64,000 nucleotides of DNA from positions 248,001 to 312,000 of the forward strand of contig BOKS01000001.1 in the NCBI GenBank assembly GCA_016861105.1, read 5' to 3'. Numbering within the stretch: position 1 is the first letter of the stretch; each line of letters begins with the position of its first letter. A program made the translations under genes and the position numbers. Below are positions 48,779 to 57,644 of this stretch, in pieces. The notes beneath the pieces were generated by a model. That model was not told the origin of the DNA and searched no databases. It saw nothing but the letters and a program-made list of their open reading frames with translations. Source of the DNA: Betaproteobacteria bacterium (GTDB lineage Bacteria; Pseudomonadota; Gammaproteobacteria; Burkholderiales; Casimicrobiaceae).

Positions 48779-49443
48779 CGGTTCTCTCCTTTCGGACGTC
48801 GCACGGCGCGGATCTTTCCGCTCGGCCCGCCGCCGCAATAGAACAGGTCTGCCCCGTCGGACTCGAGCCCGCTGACACCGGTGCCGCGCGGCATTTCGAG
48901 CCGCTCGAGCACGGCGCCGCTCGCCGGGTCGATGCGGCGGATGTCGCTCGCGTCGTCCTCCCACGTGCCGTGCCACAGCTCGCCGTCGACCCAGGTCACG
49001 CCGGTGACGAAGCGGTTGGACTCGATCGTGCGCAGGACCCTGCCGGTTTCGGGATCGATCTGATGGATCTTGCGATCGCGGTACTGCCCCACCCACAGAC
49101 TGCCTTCGCCCCAGGCGAGCCCCGAGTCGCGGCCGCGGCCGGGCGCCGGGATCGACGCGACCACGCTGCCTGTGGCGGGATCGATCTTGTCGATACGCGC
49201 TTCGGCAATCTGATAGAGGTACGTGCCGTCGAACGCGGTGCCGGCGTCGCCCACACAGTCGAGCGTGCCCGCGAGCTCGCCGCTCGCGGGATCGAAGGCG
49301 AGGAGCTTCGCTCCCGTGGCCGCCCAGACGCGCTCGCCGTCGTAGGTGACCCCGTGGACTTGCTCGGCGAACGGGCCGTACTCGCGCACGATCTCGGCGG
49401 CACGCACCGCTGCACGCGGTCGGGTCTTGTCTGACTGGTTCAT
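48775..49443 (-). CDS. Beta-propeller protein (glutamine-cyclotransferase-like)
   Basis: 222-aa protein made of about five repeats of the pattern W/F-D-P-A-S/T-G (LLAFDPASGELAGTL, RIDKIDPATGSVVASI, KIHQIDPETGRVLRTI, RRIDPASGAVLERL), as in glutaminyl cyclotransferase and streptogramin-lyase-like propellers. No signal peptide, so cytoplasmic. ATG 49443 with AAGGAG upstream. Translationally coupled to the DUF899 gene. Its ligand is unknown. Confidence 0.82.
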   Translation of the reverse strand: MNQSDKTRPRAAVRAAEIVREYGPFAEQVHGVTYDGERVWAATGAKLLAFDPASGELAGTLDCVGDAGTAFDGTYLYQIAEARIDKIDPATGSVVASIPAPGRGRDSGLAWGEGSLWVGQYRDRKIHQIDPETGRVLRTIESNRFVTGVTWVDGELWHGTWEDDASDIRRIDPASGAVLERLEMPRGTGVSGLESDGADLFYCGGGPSGKIRAVRRPKGENR

Positions 49444-49489
49444 CACTTGGCTCCTTCCGGCGCCCGGGAACGGCGTCGTCGGAGCCAAT

Positions 49490-50710
49490 CTACGTGAGCG
49501 GCAGCGCCGCAGGGAGTAACAAGATCGTCGTGAATTCCGCGAGCGGCGGGGCCAGCCAGCGCTTGGCGCGCGCGCGGCCGAGGGAGCGCACGTGACCGGC
49601 GGCTTCCAGGTCGACGAGCGCGCGCTGGACCGTGCGCTGACTGGCGCCGAGCGCCAGCGCGAGCGCCGAAGTCGACCACGCAGCGCCATCGGCCAGCAGC
49701 GCCCGCAGCGATGCCTGGTCCCCGTCGATGGGTGGCACCAGGACGACGACGCCGCTGCGGCTTCTCGGTTTGAGCGCGAAGCCGCGCGCGGTGGCCTCGA
49801 TGCGCGCCAGCGGCGCGGCGAGCGCGCGCAGACGACCGATCTCCACGCGCAGCCGCGCGCGGTGCGTCTCGTCGGGCCTATGCGTGCGAAACGCGCGCGC
49901 GATCAGCGCGTTGCGATCGACGTCGCCGGGCCAGCCTTCCGCGAGGGCGCGTGCCAGCGTGAACAGCACCGGCCGGCGCGCCAGCGGCAGCGAGGTCGCA
50001 CCGGCGCGCAGGCCGCGCCGGCACGCGTCGACCACCAGCGCGCCGGAGGCGAGTAGCGCCTCGACCTCGGGCAGGCGCAGCGGTTGCTCGCGACCGCCGT
50101 TGAGGCGCCGGCCGGCCGGGCGGTCGAGCGCGGCACGTGCCTCGGCCACCTCGGCCAGCAGCGCGGGCACGCGCGCGCGTTCGGCCGCTGCAAAAGCGCG
50201 GCCGAGCGCCGCCTGTGCTGCCGCCGTGCGCAGCGAGCGCAGCGCGAGTTCCGCCGCGATCAACTCGGCCACCGCCGCCAGAGGCGGCGGCAGACCGCGC
50301 GCATCGAGCCGCGCCAACGCCGCCGCGGCTTCGTCGAGCCGGCCCAGCAGCACGAGCCGGCGCGCCGCGATCAGGCGCGCGTGCAGTGCGTTGGCGCGCT
50401 CGGCGCGCGCTTCGAGCGTGGTCGCTGCCGCTTCCAGCGTGCGCGGCGATCCGCGCAGATCGCGCATCGCGAGCGCCACCTCGGCTTCGGCGACGATGCA
50501 GCGGGCGCGCGCCGGCGCCTCGTGCGCGCCGAAGCCGCGCGCGGCCTGCCGCAGCAGCTCGCGGGCGCGCGGGTACTCGCCGAGCTGCGCCATCGCGATG
50601 CCGCGCAGCGCGAGCGCCGGCGGATCGTCGCGCAGCGCGATGCGCTTCAACGCTTCGAGCGCGTCGCCGACGGCAAGCGCGCGCGCCGCGGCGGCGATCA
50701 GGGAGTCCAT
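49490..50710 (-). CDS. Helix-turn-helix regulator with TPR-like N-terminus
   Basis: 406 aa. The first ~200 residues are Ala/Arg/Leu-rich helical hairpins (TPR-like, ALRGIAMAQLGEYPRARELL), the middle (about 270-320) resembles an OmpR-like winged helix (ALIARAFRTHRPDETHRARL), and the C-terminus (about 345-390) a second winged helix (TSALALALGASQRTVQRALVDLE). ATG 50710 preferred over GTG 50716. It lies 46 bp upstream of the propeller/DUF899 genes on the same strand and probably controls them. Confidence 0.75.
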   Translation of the reverse strand: MDSLIAAAARALAVGDALEALKRIALRDDPPALALRGIAMAQLGEYPRARELLRQAARGFGAHEAPARARCIVAEAEVALAMRDLRGSPRTLEAAATTLEARAERANALHARLIAARRLVLLGRLDEAAAALARLDARGLPPPLAAVAELIAAELALRSLRTAAAQAALGRAFAAAERARVPALLAEVAEARAALDRPAGRRLNGGREQPLRLPEVEALLASGALVVDACRRGLRAGATSLPLARRPVLFTLARALAEGWPGDVDRNALIARAFRTHRPDETHRARLRVEIGRLRALAAPLARIEATARGFALKPRSRSGVVVLVPPIDGDQASLRALLADGAAWSTSALALALGASQRTVQRALVDLEAAGHVRSLGRARAKRWLAPPLAEFTTILLLPAALPLT

Positions 50711-50748
50711 CGCCACAGGCTAGCGCGGAGCTGGCTGCGCCGCGGCAC

Positions 50749-51288
50749 TCAGCGCGACCCTGCGGCCCAGGCCAGGGCCCGCTCGACGAGCGAGGCGACG
50801 AACGCGTGTTTGCCTTGCGAATACGTCGAGAACAAGCGCGCGCCGGCTGCGTGGACTTTTCGCTTCTCGTCCGCGTACGCCTTCGCTTCGTCCGGGTGCG
50901 AGCGCAGGTAGTCGCGGACCGCAAGCTGCGAGGCGAAGAACGCGCCGCCGTCCTCCGCGATCGCGACGTTGAAGTGCGGCGGGCCGCGCCGCCGCAGGTA
51001 CAGGCGGCCGGGAATGAACACCTCGCCGAAGTCCTCGTAGCCGAGCGCGGCGAGCCGACGCGCGCCCGCTCTGCCCTCGTCGAGGCTGCGCACGCCGACG
51101 AGCAGGTCGACGATGGGCTTGCCGGCGAGCCCCGGCACCGCGGTGCTGCCGACGTGCTCGATGTGCGTGGCGATGTCGGCGAGCGCGGCGCTCACCCGCG
51201 CGGACTCCGCCGCGAACAGCGCCGGCCACTGCGGATCGGATTCGACCAGCGTGATCGTCTCGTCGATGTCGGAAGGTTCAGCGTTCAT
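50749..51288 (-). CDS. GrpB family protein (UPF0157)
   Basis: 179 aa of the GrpB family, part of the nucleotidyltransferase superfamily. Motifs: HIEHVGSTAVPGLAGKPIVD (the HxGSTxVPxLxxKxxID hallmark), FFASQLAVRDYLRSHPDEAK and YSQGKHAFV. ATG 51288 has GGGAG at good distance; a longer start at 51303 is less likely. Stand-alone gene; molecular function unknown. Confidence 0.92.
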   Translation of the reverse strand: MNAEPSDIDETITLVESDPQWPALFAAESARVSAALADIATHIEHVGSTAVPGLAGKPIVDLLVGVRSLDEGRAGARRLAALGYEDFGEVFIPGRLYLRRRGPPHFNVAIAEDGGAFFASQLAVRDYLRSHPDEAKAYADEKRKVHAAGARLFSTYSQGKHAFVASLVERALAWAAGSR

Positions 51289-51352
51289 CGGCGGCTCCCA
51301 CATAGGATCGGTCCGCCGTGAGGCTAACGCGTCGCCTGCCGGCGCGCATCGT

Positions 51353-52201
51353 TCACTTCGAGTTTCCCGAATCCGACGCCGCGTCGATCACGCGCTGCAG
51401 TGTGCGGTCGACATCCGGATGCGAAGGAAGCCGGATCCTCAACTCGGTTTCAAGAACCGCGCGCAGTCGGGCAGGGTTCGCGAGCCGATGCCGTTGGCTG
51501 CGGCCGCTCGCGTGATGGATCGCAAACTCGTTGTTGCGCAGGGTATAGCGGTGCCCGCGGTCGGCCCGCGCTGCAATCAGGGTCGTCACGAAGGGCGATT
51601 CGGGATGGGTCGATACGTACCAGTTGGCGACTTCGTAGTCGGAGCGAAACTGGCGCTGCAGGTCGAAGCGATACAGCAGCTTCCATTCGCCGCCGATTTG
51701 CGCGAGCAGCTCGAACGCCTCGCCGTCGCGGGCGACGCGATATGAGCCGTTCGGCGTGGCCTGAACGGCGTCGCTGTCGAGCTGCAGAGGTGCTGTCGGC
51801 GTCTGTCCGCCGAAGCCGACATCGGCGATCCAGCGTTCGTCCGCGACGCGCACCAGCAGCAGCATGTGACTGCGCGGCGACGTCGTCCCGATCGGTGCGT
51901 TCAGACAGACGCGCGCAGCGAGACCGTCGACGGCAAAACCGAAAGCCGTCAGGACTTCGGCGAACAGCAGGTTCTGCTCGAAGCAGTAGCCTCCGCGCCC
52001 GCCGCGAACGAGTTTCGCTTCGAGCGAAGCCGGATCGAGCCGAACCGGCCATCCGAGCAGCGGATCGAGGTTCTCGAAGGCGATCGACCGGGGGTGGAGC
52101 TCATGCAGCGCGCGCAGCGCCTCGATCGTCGCCGCTGGCCGCCCACCGTAGCCGATGCGCTGCAGATAGGCGCCGACGTCGATTCCGGTTTCAGTGCGCA
52201 T
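51353..52201 (-). CDS. Arylamine N-acetyltransferase
   Basis: 282-aa acetyl-CoA-dependent enzyme that N-acetylates arylamines and hydrazines. The Cys-His-Asp triad is visible: RGGRGGYCFEQN, SHMLLLVRV and WIADVGFGG. N-terminus YLQRIGYGGRPAATIEALRA is standard. ATG 52201 is chosen over an in-frame TTG at 52228. The FMN-reductase gene is 39 bp upstream in the same direction, so both may belong to one SoxR-controlled transcript, an inference. Confidence 0.95.
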   Translation of the reverse strand: MRTETGIDVGAYLQRIGYGGRPAATIEALRALHELHPRSIAFENLDPLLGWPVRLDPASLEAKLVRGGRGGYCFEQNLLFAEVLTAFGFAVDGLAARVCLNAPIGTTSPRSHMLLLVRVADERWIADVGFGGQTPTAPLQLDSDAVQATPNGSYRVARDGEAFELLAQIGGEWKLLYRFDLQRQFRSDYEVANWYVSTHPESPFVTTLIAARADRGHRYTLRNNEFAIHHASGRSQRHRLANPARLRAVLETELRIRLPSHPDVDRTLQRVIDAASDSGNSK

Positions 52202-52240
52202 GGCACGACCTGCGCTGTGCGCGGACAACGGCAGGCTTTC

Positions 52241-52819
52241 TCATGCGACGACCTCCTCGTACGGCCGCGCCTTGCGCGCGGCGCGTAGCGCGGTGGCCCA
52301 CCACGCGAGGCTGGCGAGCATGCGTGCCATCGCCTGTTCGGCGGCGCGGCCGTTGGTCAGCCGGCCCGACGCGTCGAACTGCTCCCACGCGTTAGCGAAG
52401 CTGACCGAGTCGCGAATCGCGACCGCGTGGAGCTCGGCGAACACCAGCCGGAGTTGTTCGACGGCACGCAGTCCGCCGGAGACGCCGCCGTACGACACGA
52501 AGGCAACCGGCTTGGCGCGCCATTCGGCGCTGAACGAGTCGATGAGGAACTTGAGCGCGGCCGGGTAGCCGTGGTTGTACTCGGGCGTGACGACGACGAA
52601 GGCGTCTGCCCGTCCGAGCCGTCGGCCCAGCGCGACGAGCGCCGGCGAAGGCTCGTCGGCGTGCCGGTCGGGCAGGTGCAGGACGGCGGGGTCGATCACG
52701 TCGGTCGCAAAGTCGGGGTGCCGGTCGAGTTGTGTCTTGGTCCAGCGGGAGACGATGTCGCAGAAGCGGCGCTCGCGCGTGCTGCCGTAGATCAGCGCGA
52801 GCGGTAGAGTCGGACTCAT
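52241..52819 (-). CDS. NADPH-dependent FMN reductase family protein
   Basis: 192-aa flavodoxin-like reductase. LALIYGSTRERRFCDIVSRW holds the FMN phosphate loop, VVTPEYNHGYPAALKFLID the conserved PEYN segment, and SYGGVSGGLRAVEQLR the isoalloxazine loop. Such enzymes reduce flavins, quinones or metals. ATG 52819. Divergent from soxR; the promoter at 52852-52882 has the 19-bp spacer and core sequence shared with the soxR promoter, so redox induction is likely. Confidence 0.93.
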   Translation of the reverse strand: MSPTLPLALIYGSTRERRFCDIVSRWTKTQLDRHPDFATDVIDPAVLHLPDRHADEPSPALVALGRRLGRADAFVVVTPEYNHGYPAALKFLIDSFSAEWRAKPVAFVSYGGVSGGLRAVEQLRLVFAELHAVAIRDSVSFANAWEQFDASGRLTNGRAAEQAMARMLASLAWWATALRAARKARPYEEVVA

Positions 52820-52851
52820 GGGATCGCTCCGGTTTCGATGTGAGGCCGCCG

Positions 52852-52882
52852 ACTGTAGGCACTGAAGCGCACTCGAGATCAA
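52852..52882 (-). promoter_or_regulatory. MerR-type (SoxR) promoter of the FMN reductase
   Basis: Minus strand TTGATC (52882-52877), 19-bp spacer, TACAGT (52857-52852). The spacer contains TCGAGTGCGCTT, also found in the opposite promoter at 52921. The long spacer is the signature of promoters activated by MerR-family proteins. Confidence 0.72.
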
Positions 52883-52920
52883 GCCCCGGGGTCCCGCACG
52901 AACGCGTGAGGCCGAATCGC

Positions 52921-52951
52921 TTGACTTCGAGTGCGCTTGAGCTTCTACGAT
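52921..52951 (+). promoter_or_regulatory. MerR-type (SoxR) promoter of soxR
   Basis: TTGACT (52921-52926), 19-bp spacer with the imperfect dyad TTCGAGTGCGCTTGAG, TACGAT (52946-52951). Upstream of soxR, consistent with autoregulation. Confidence 0.72.
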
Positions 52952-53053
52952 CGCGCGTGTGCGTACTCCTACGTTTTCCGTCACGATGATCGCGCACCGC
53001 GCTCGCGCGGCGACGGGGCCCGTGCACATCGACCCGCCGCGACGAGGCCGAGC

Positions 53054-53491
53054 ATGCTCCCGGCGACGCTGACCATCGGCGAGCTGGCGCGCCGCAGTGG
53101 TGTGGCCGTGTCGGCGCTGCGCTTCTACGAATCCAAGGGGCTGATCTTCAGCGTGCGAACGAGCGGCAATCAGCGCCGCTACGCGCGCGACACGCTGCGG
53201 CGCGTGGGTGTCATCAAGGCCGCCAAGCGCGTCGGCATTCCGCTCGACGCGATTCAGAAGGCCTTCGAGTCGCTGCCGGACGGCCGAACCCCCACCGACG
53301 AAGACTGGCGCAGGCTGTCCGACGCTTGGCGCGCCGACCTCGAGGACCGGATCGCGCGACTGACGCTGCTGCGCGATCGGCTGACCGGCTGCATCGGCTG
53401 CGGCTGCCTGTCCGTCAAGGCCTGTCCGCTGCTGAACCCCGACGACGAGGTGTCTTCCACCGGAGCGGGTCCTCGGTTTCTCGAGCCGTAG
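53054..53491 (+). CDS. soxR: Redox-sensing MerR-family regulator SoxR
   Basis: 145-aa [2Fe-2S] transcription factor that responds to redox-cycling compounds. Winged helix [24 protein letters not shown], dimerisation helix ([20 protein letters not shown]) and the cluster motif [14 protein letters not shown] with its four Cys. No soxS lies nearby; as in other non-enteric bacteria SoxR probably acts directly on targets, here the divergent FMN reductase. ATG 53054. Confidence 0.96.
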   Translation: MLPATLTIGELARRSGVAVSALRFYESKGLIFSVRTSGNQRRYARDTLRRVGVIKAAKRVGIPLDAIQKAFESLPDGRTPTDEDWRRLSDAWRADLEDRIARLTLLRDRLTGCIGCGCLSVKACPLLNPDDEVSSTGAGPRFLEP

Positions 53492-53509
53492 CGGCGGCGT
53501 TCGCCGTGC

Positions 53510-54262
53510 CTACGCGCGCAGTGCCGAACGCGCCGTAGGAACGAGCCGACGCGTCTCGGGCGGCCGCGCAAGAAACGGCGCGAGCCGCGGCGCGACTTCG
53601 CGCGCCCAGATGCCGCTTCGAGCGAAGGCTTCGAACGCGGCGAGATTGCGGAACAGCGCAAGCTGCACGAGTACCTGCTCGCCTTCGCGCACGGGCAGCC
53701 GCGGATAGTCGTTGACGCTGGTTTCGGTGACGTACCAGCCCCTGGCCAGTACGCCAGCGGCGGCCAGCGTCTTCGCCATCGCACCGCGGACGAGTTCGAG
53801 CAAGGCGTCGGCCGGCGGCTCGCGCAGGTAGTAGATCGTCGCGTCGAGCAGTCCGTCGGGAAGCGGCGATCCGTCGCGTTCCGCGCGCGAGGTCTTCGGC
53901 GCGATCGCGGCACCCGCCCATGCGGGGCGCAGCAACAGCACGTCGTCGGAGTCGATCATCGTGGCGTTGGCCGCGTCTCTGAACCTGGCCCACACCGGGC
54001 CGCCGTAGAAGGCCTCCAGTCCGCGTCGGCGCGCCGCCATGCTGGCGAAGCCGCGCAGCCACACGAAGCGGTCCGGATCGTCGAGGTCGCGGAACTGCCC
54101 GATCACGCGCATGCCGGCCGCTTCCTGCGGCTCGATGAACTCGCGGTCGAACAGCTCGATCAGCGCGTCGCGTCGATGCGGGCGCAGCCTGTATTGCCTC
54201 AGCTCGACCGCACGGCAGTCGGCGGTCGCCGGTGCGCGCGACGGGTTCCGGTCTGCATCCAT
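53510..54262 (-). CDS. NIPSNAP-family protein
   Basis: 250 aa with two ferredoxin-like NIPSNAP halves: first CRAVELRQYRLRPHRRDALI, FIEPQEAAGMRVIGQFRDL then DDPDRFVWLRGFASM; second GWYVTETSVNDYPRLPVREG then EQVLVQLALF. ATG 54262 is used because AAGGAG lies nine bases upstream; a start at 54280 is possible. Function unknown. Converges on soxR with 18 bp between stops. Confidence 0.85.
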   Translation of the reverse strand: MDADRNPSRAPATADCRAVELRQYRLRPHRRDALIELFDREFIEPQEAAGMRVIGQFRDLDDPDRFVWLRGFASMAARRRGLEAFYGGPVWARFRDAANATMIDSDDVLLLRPAWAGAAIAPKTSRAERDGSPLPDGLLDATIYYLREPPADALLELVRGAMAKTLAAAGVLARGWYVTETSVNDYPRLPVREGEQVLVQLALFRNLAAFEAFARSGIWAREVAPRLAPFLARPPETRRLVPTARSALRA

Positions 54263-54596
54263 CCTGCTCGGCTCCTTCATCGAAACTCGAGCGCGCAGTG
54301 TGCGCACCGATACCTGTCAGGTGCCGGCATGATTCACCGGCGGCCGGGTCACGGCGAGGGCGCGTCGATTGCCCCCGGTTTCAAATGAAACGTGTGAGAG
54401 CCCCGCCGAAACGGGACTGAAACCAGGCGCTGCCAAGTTCGCGCGGCGATTCGTGCGGCCGCGAAGCGCGGTCCGCGCGGGCAAGCCGATCCGGTCGGTG
54501 TCGATCCGAGGGCGCGTCGATCGACTATCCGGTGTGAACCTGATGCACTCGACGGTCGGCGGCCGACCGACGGCGGTTCGAAGTGATGGTGGAGGC
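54263..54596. other. Gene-free region with palindromic operator candidate
   Basis: No gene seen. GTTTCAAATGAAAC at 54378-54391 is a perfect 14-bp palindrome apart from the centre; an almost identical one (GTTTCAGATGAAAC) occurs at 57645-57658. Likely a regulator site for the exporter or the divergent NIPSNAP gene. Confidence 0.6.
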
Positions 54597-56171
54597 ATGA
54601 CCGTGCACGAAGCTCAGACAGCGGACGGACGAACGCCGGCGAAGGCCACGCGCCGCGAATGGATCGGGCTCGCGGTCATCGCGTTGCCTTGCCTGGTGTA
54701 TGCGATGGACCTGACGGTGCTGAACCTGGCGCTGCCGGCGATCAGCGCGCAGCTGAGGCCCACGAGCGCGCAGCTTCTGTGGATCGTCGACATCTACGGC
54801 TTCTTGGTCGCCGGCTTCCTGATCACGATGGGCACGCTCGGCGACCGCATCGGCCGGCGCAAGCTGCTGCTGGCCGGCGCGGCCGCGTTCGGGCTCGCCT
54901 CGACCGTCGCCGCGTTCGCGACGAGCGCCGAGATGCTGATCGCGATGCGCGCGGCGCTCGGCATCGCGGGTGCGACGCTGGCACCCTCGACGATGTCGTT
55001 GATCCGGAACATGTTCCACGACGAGCACGAGCGCCAGTTCGCGATCGGCGTCTGGATCGCGAGCTTCTCCGTCGGCGGCGCGATCGGCCCGCTGGTCGGC
55101 GGCGTGCTGCTGCAGTTCTTCTGGTGGGGCTCGGTGTTCCTGGTCGCGGTGCCGGTGATGTTGCTGTTGTTGTTGCTCGGACCGAAGCTGCTGCCCGAGT
55201 ACCGCGATCCGAATGCCGGACGCGTCGATCTCGCCAGCGTCGTGCTGTCGCTCGCCTCCGTGCTCGCCGTCATCTATGCGCTGAAGCGCTTCGCCGAAGG
55301 CGGTTTCGCGTGGCAACCTGGGCTGCTGCTGGCGGCTGGATTGATCGTCGGCGTGTCGTTCGTCCGTCGCCAGCGCCGGCTCGCCTATCCGTTGCTCGAC
55401 TTGCGGCTGTTCGCGCAGGCGAAGTTCAGCGCGGCGATCGCGGCCTATGCGCTGTCGTGCCTGGCCATGTTCGGCGTGTACATCTTCATCACCCAGTATC
55501 TGCAGCTCGTGCTGGGGTTGACGCCGCTGGCTGCCGGCATCGCGACGCTGCCCTGGGCGCTCGTGTTCGTGATCGGCTCGCTCGTCGCGCCGCGGGTGGC
55601 GCGGCGCTTCGCACCGGTATCGATCCTCGTGTGGGGACTGGCGCTGACCGCGTTCGGCTTCGCCATGCTCGCGTTCGTCGACGGCAGCTATCCGCTCGCG
55701 GTGCTGGTCGCGGCGACCGTGGTCATGAGCGCGGGGCTGGCACCGGTGTTCACGATCGGCAACGAGATGATCATCACCGCCGCGCCGCCCGAGCGCGCCG
55801 GCGCCGCCTCGGCGCTCTCGGAAACGAGTTCCGAGTTCAGCGGCGCCCTCGGCATCGCGGTGTTCGGCAGCTTGGGTACCGTGCTCTACAGGAGTGGGCT
55901 CGGCGAAGCGCTGCCGGAAGGCGTTCCGCTGACGACGGCCGCGGAAGCGCTGGCCACGCTGGGCGGCGCGATGGCCGCTGCGACGGCGCTGCCAACACAG
56001 ATGGGCGACGCGCTGCGCGCGGCAGCGGCGGCCGCCTTCACGGGTGCGCTGCAATTCAACGCGCTCGCGGGCGCTGCGATCGTGCTCGCGGCGAGTCTGG
56101 CGGCAGCCAGGATTCTGCGTGGGGCCGGCGCGGTCGTCGGACCGGCCGGTCGCGAGGGAGCCGGCGAATGA
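54597..56171 (+). CDS. MFS drug exporter, 14-TM (DHA2) type
   Basis: 524-aa proton-coupled exporter. LDRTVVNVALP-like segment AMDLTVLNLALPAIS, motif A GTLGDRIGRRKLLLAG, motif C region in helix 5 (GVWIASFSVGGAIGPLVGGV) and 14 hydrophobic helices mark the DHA2 family (QacA/SmvA/EmrB-like), which exports cationic or lipophilic drugs. The start is uncertain: ATG 54597 lies one base after GGAGG, whereas GTG 54603 has ideal spacing. Its stop overlaps the DUF2214 gene. Confidence 0.92.
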   Translation: MTVHEAQTADGRTPAKATRREWIGLAVIALPCLVYAMDLTVLNLALPAISAQLRPTSAQLLWIVDIYGFLVAGFLITMGTLGDRIGRRKLLLAGAAAFGLASTVAAFATSAEMLIAMRAALGIAGATLAPSTMSLIRNMFHDEHERQFAIGVWIASFSVGGAIGPLVGGVLLQFFWWGSVFLVAVPVMLLLLLLGPKLLPEYRDPNAGRVDLASVVLSLASVLAVIYALKRFAEGGFAWQPGLLLAAGLIVGVSFVRRQRRLAYPLLDLRLFAQAKFSAAIAAYALSCLAMFGVYIFITQYLQLVLGLTPLAAGIATLPWALVFVIGSLVAPRVARRFAPVSILVWGLALTAFGFAMLAFVDGSYPLAVLVAATVVMSAGLAPVFTIGNEMIITAAPPERAGAASALSETSSEFSGALGIAVFGSLGTVLYRSGLGEALPEGVPLTTAAEALATLGGAMAAATALPTQMGDALRAAAAAAFTGALQFNALAGAAIVLAASLAAARILRGAGAVVGPAGREGAGE

Positions 56172-56623
56172 CGCTCGACGCTTTGCTGTCCGCTTTGCAC
56201 TTCGTGCTCGCGTTCGGCCTGGTCGCGATCCTCGCCGCGCAGGCGGCGTTGATCCGGCCGGGCATGACCGCGTCGGACCTTCGGCTCGCGGCGAACCTCG
56301 ATCGCGGCTACGGCGCGGCGGCGCTGCTGCTGCTCGGCGCGGGTTTCGCGCGCGTGTTCTTCGGCGCCAAGGCGGCGTCGTTCTACCTGTCGAACCCGGT
56401 CTTCTGGGCCAAGCTTGGCGTGTTCGCCGCGGTGGCGCTGCTGTCGATTCCGCCGACCGTGCGACTGATCCGCTGGAGCCGCGAGGCGCGCGCGCAGCCC
56501 GCCTTCCTTCCGCGCGACGAGCAGGTGCGGGGTGTGCAACGCTGGTTGCTGGCCGAAGCGTTCGTGCTTGTCGTCATCCCGTTCCTCGCCGCGGCGATGG
56601 CGCGCGGGGTCGGGCACGGGTGA
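56168..56623 (+). CDS. DUF2214 membrane protein
   Basis: 151 aa with four hydrophobic helices (LLSALHFVLAFGLVAILAAQ, GAAALLLLGAGFARVFFG, VFWAKLGVFAAVALLSIPPT, LLAEAFVLVVIPFLAAAMAR) and the DUF2214 layout including HFVLAF and FWAKLG. Start overlaps the exporter stop (ATGA), so the two are translationally coupled. Role unknown. Confidence 0.88.
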   Translation: MTLDALLSALHFVLAFGLVAILAAQAALIRPGMTASDLRLAANLDRGYGAAALLLLGAGFARVFFGAKAASFYLSNPVFWAKLGVFAAVALLSIPPTVRLIRWSREARAQPAFLPRDEQVRGVQRWLLAEAFVLVVIPFLAAAMARGVGHG

Positions 56624-56722
56624 GCTTCGAGCAAGGCGCCGCGATGCGCTTCGTGCTGCCGGTCGAGGCGCCCGCGTCCGGCAGCCGGGGCTCGCGACCG
56701 GCGCGGCCTCGACGCGGCGCGG

Positions 56723-57517
56723 TCACGATTCCTTCTTCGCGTCGTTTTGGCGGTTGCGCTCGGCGAGCGAACGGATCAGCCCGTCGATGCCGCGCTGGCC
56801 GATCTCGGACGCGAACGAGGTCTGGTAGTTCTGCACGAGCCACACGCCGAGCACGCTGACGTCGTAGATCTTCCAGCCGGCGTCGGTGCGCTCGAGGCGG
56901 TAGTCGAGCTGGATCGGGTCGCCGCGCGGCGCGACCACCTGGGTACGGACGACGACGTCGGCTTCGCCTTGGGCCCGCGACTGAACCAGCCTGACTTTGT
57001 GCTCGCGCGCCGCGGACAGCGCGCCGGCGTACGTGCGGAGCAGAAGCGTGCGGAATTCCTGCACCAACTGCGCGCGCTGCTCGGCGCTCGCCTGCCGCCA
57101 GCTTCGGCCCACGGCAAGGCGCGTCGTTTTCTCGAAGTCCACGTGCGGCAGGATGCGTTCCTCCACCAGCCTGCGCAGAGCCGCCGGATCGCCGGACTGC
57201 ACGGACTTGTCGCTTCGCGCCGCCTCGATGACGCTCGAGGACAGCTTCAGCACCAGCGCGGCGGGTTCTTCGGCTGCGCTGGAGGTCGCTCCGCCGGGCT
57301 GCGCATAGGCCGTCGTCGCGCCGATGGCAAGCGCCGCGGCCGCGACGAATGCCTGGAGCCGTTGCTGCAGCCCGGCCGGTCGCGGTGCGTTGCCGTTGGG
57401 TTCCGGGCCGCTCGGCGGCCGCTCGGCGCGGAGGTCTCGACTCGTGCGGAAGAGCGCACCGAAGATCGGCGCGCGATCGGCCGGATGCGGTGGCGGCAGC
57501 ATCGAATGCGCTTGCAT
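56723..57517 (-). CDS. MlaC-family phospholipid-binding protein, stand-alone
   Basis: 264-aa periplasmic protein related to MlaC (Ttg2D), the phospholipid shuttle between outer and inner membrane. EERILPHVDFEKTTRLAVGR then SWRQAS is the family hallmark, followed by EFRTLLLRTYAGAL and the barrel strands VVVRTQVVAPRGDPIQLDYR and WKIYDVSVLGVWLVQNY. The signal peptide (LQAFVAAAALAIGATTAYAQ) starts only near residue 52, after a hydrophilic Pro/Arg-rich stretch, so either the start is mis-set or the N-terminus is atypical. No mlaD/E/F genes are nearby. Confidence 0.85.
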   Translation of the reverse strand: MQAHSMLPPPHPADRAPIFGALFRTSRDLRAERPPSGPEPNGNAPRPAGLQQRLQAFVAAAALAIGATTAYAQPGGATSSAAEEPAALVLKLSSSVIEAARSDKSVQSGDPAALRRLVEERILPHVDFEKTTRLAVGRSWRQASAEQRAQLVQEFRTLLLRTYAGALSAAREHKVRLVQSRAQGEADVVVRTQVVAPRGDPIQLDYRLERTDAGWKIYDVSVLGVWLVQNYQTSFASEIGQRGIDGLIRSLAERNRQNDAKKES

Positions 57518-57644
57518 AGGGACTCCGGTTCGAACTCGCAGTGGCGGCGACCGACCTGCCTGTTCCGTCGACGGGTCGTGCAACGCCAAGACTCCATCGT
57601 CAAGCGCGCTTGCTGCGCGCGGATTGCCAGGCGCCGCGGCTCGA

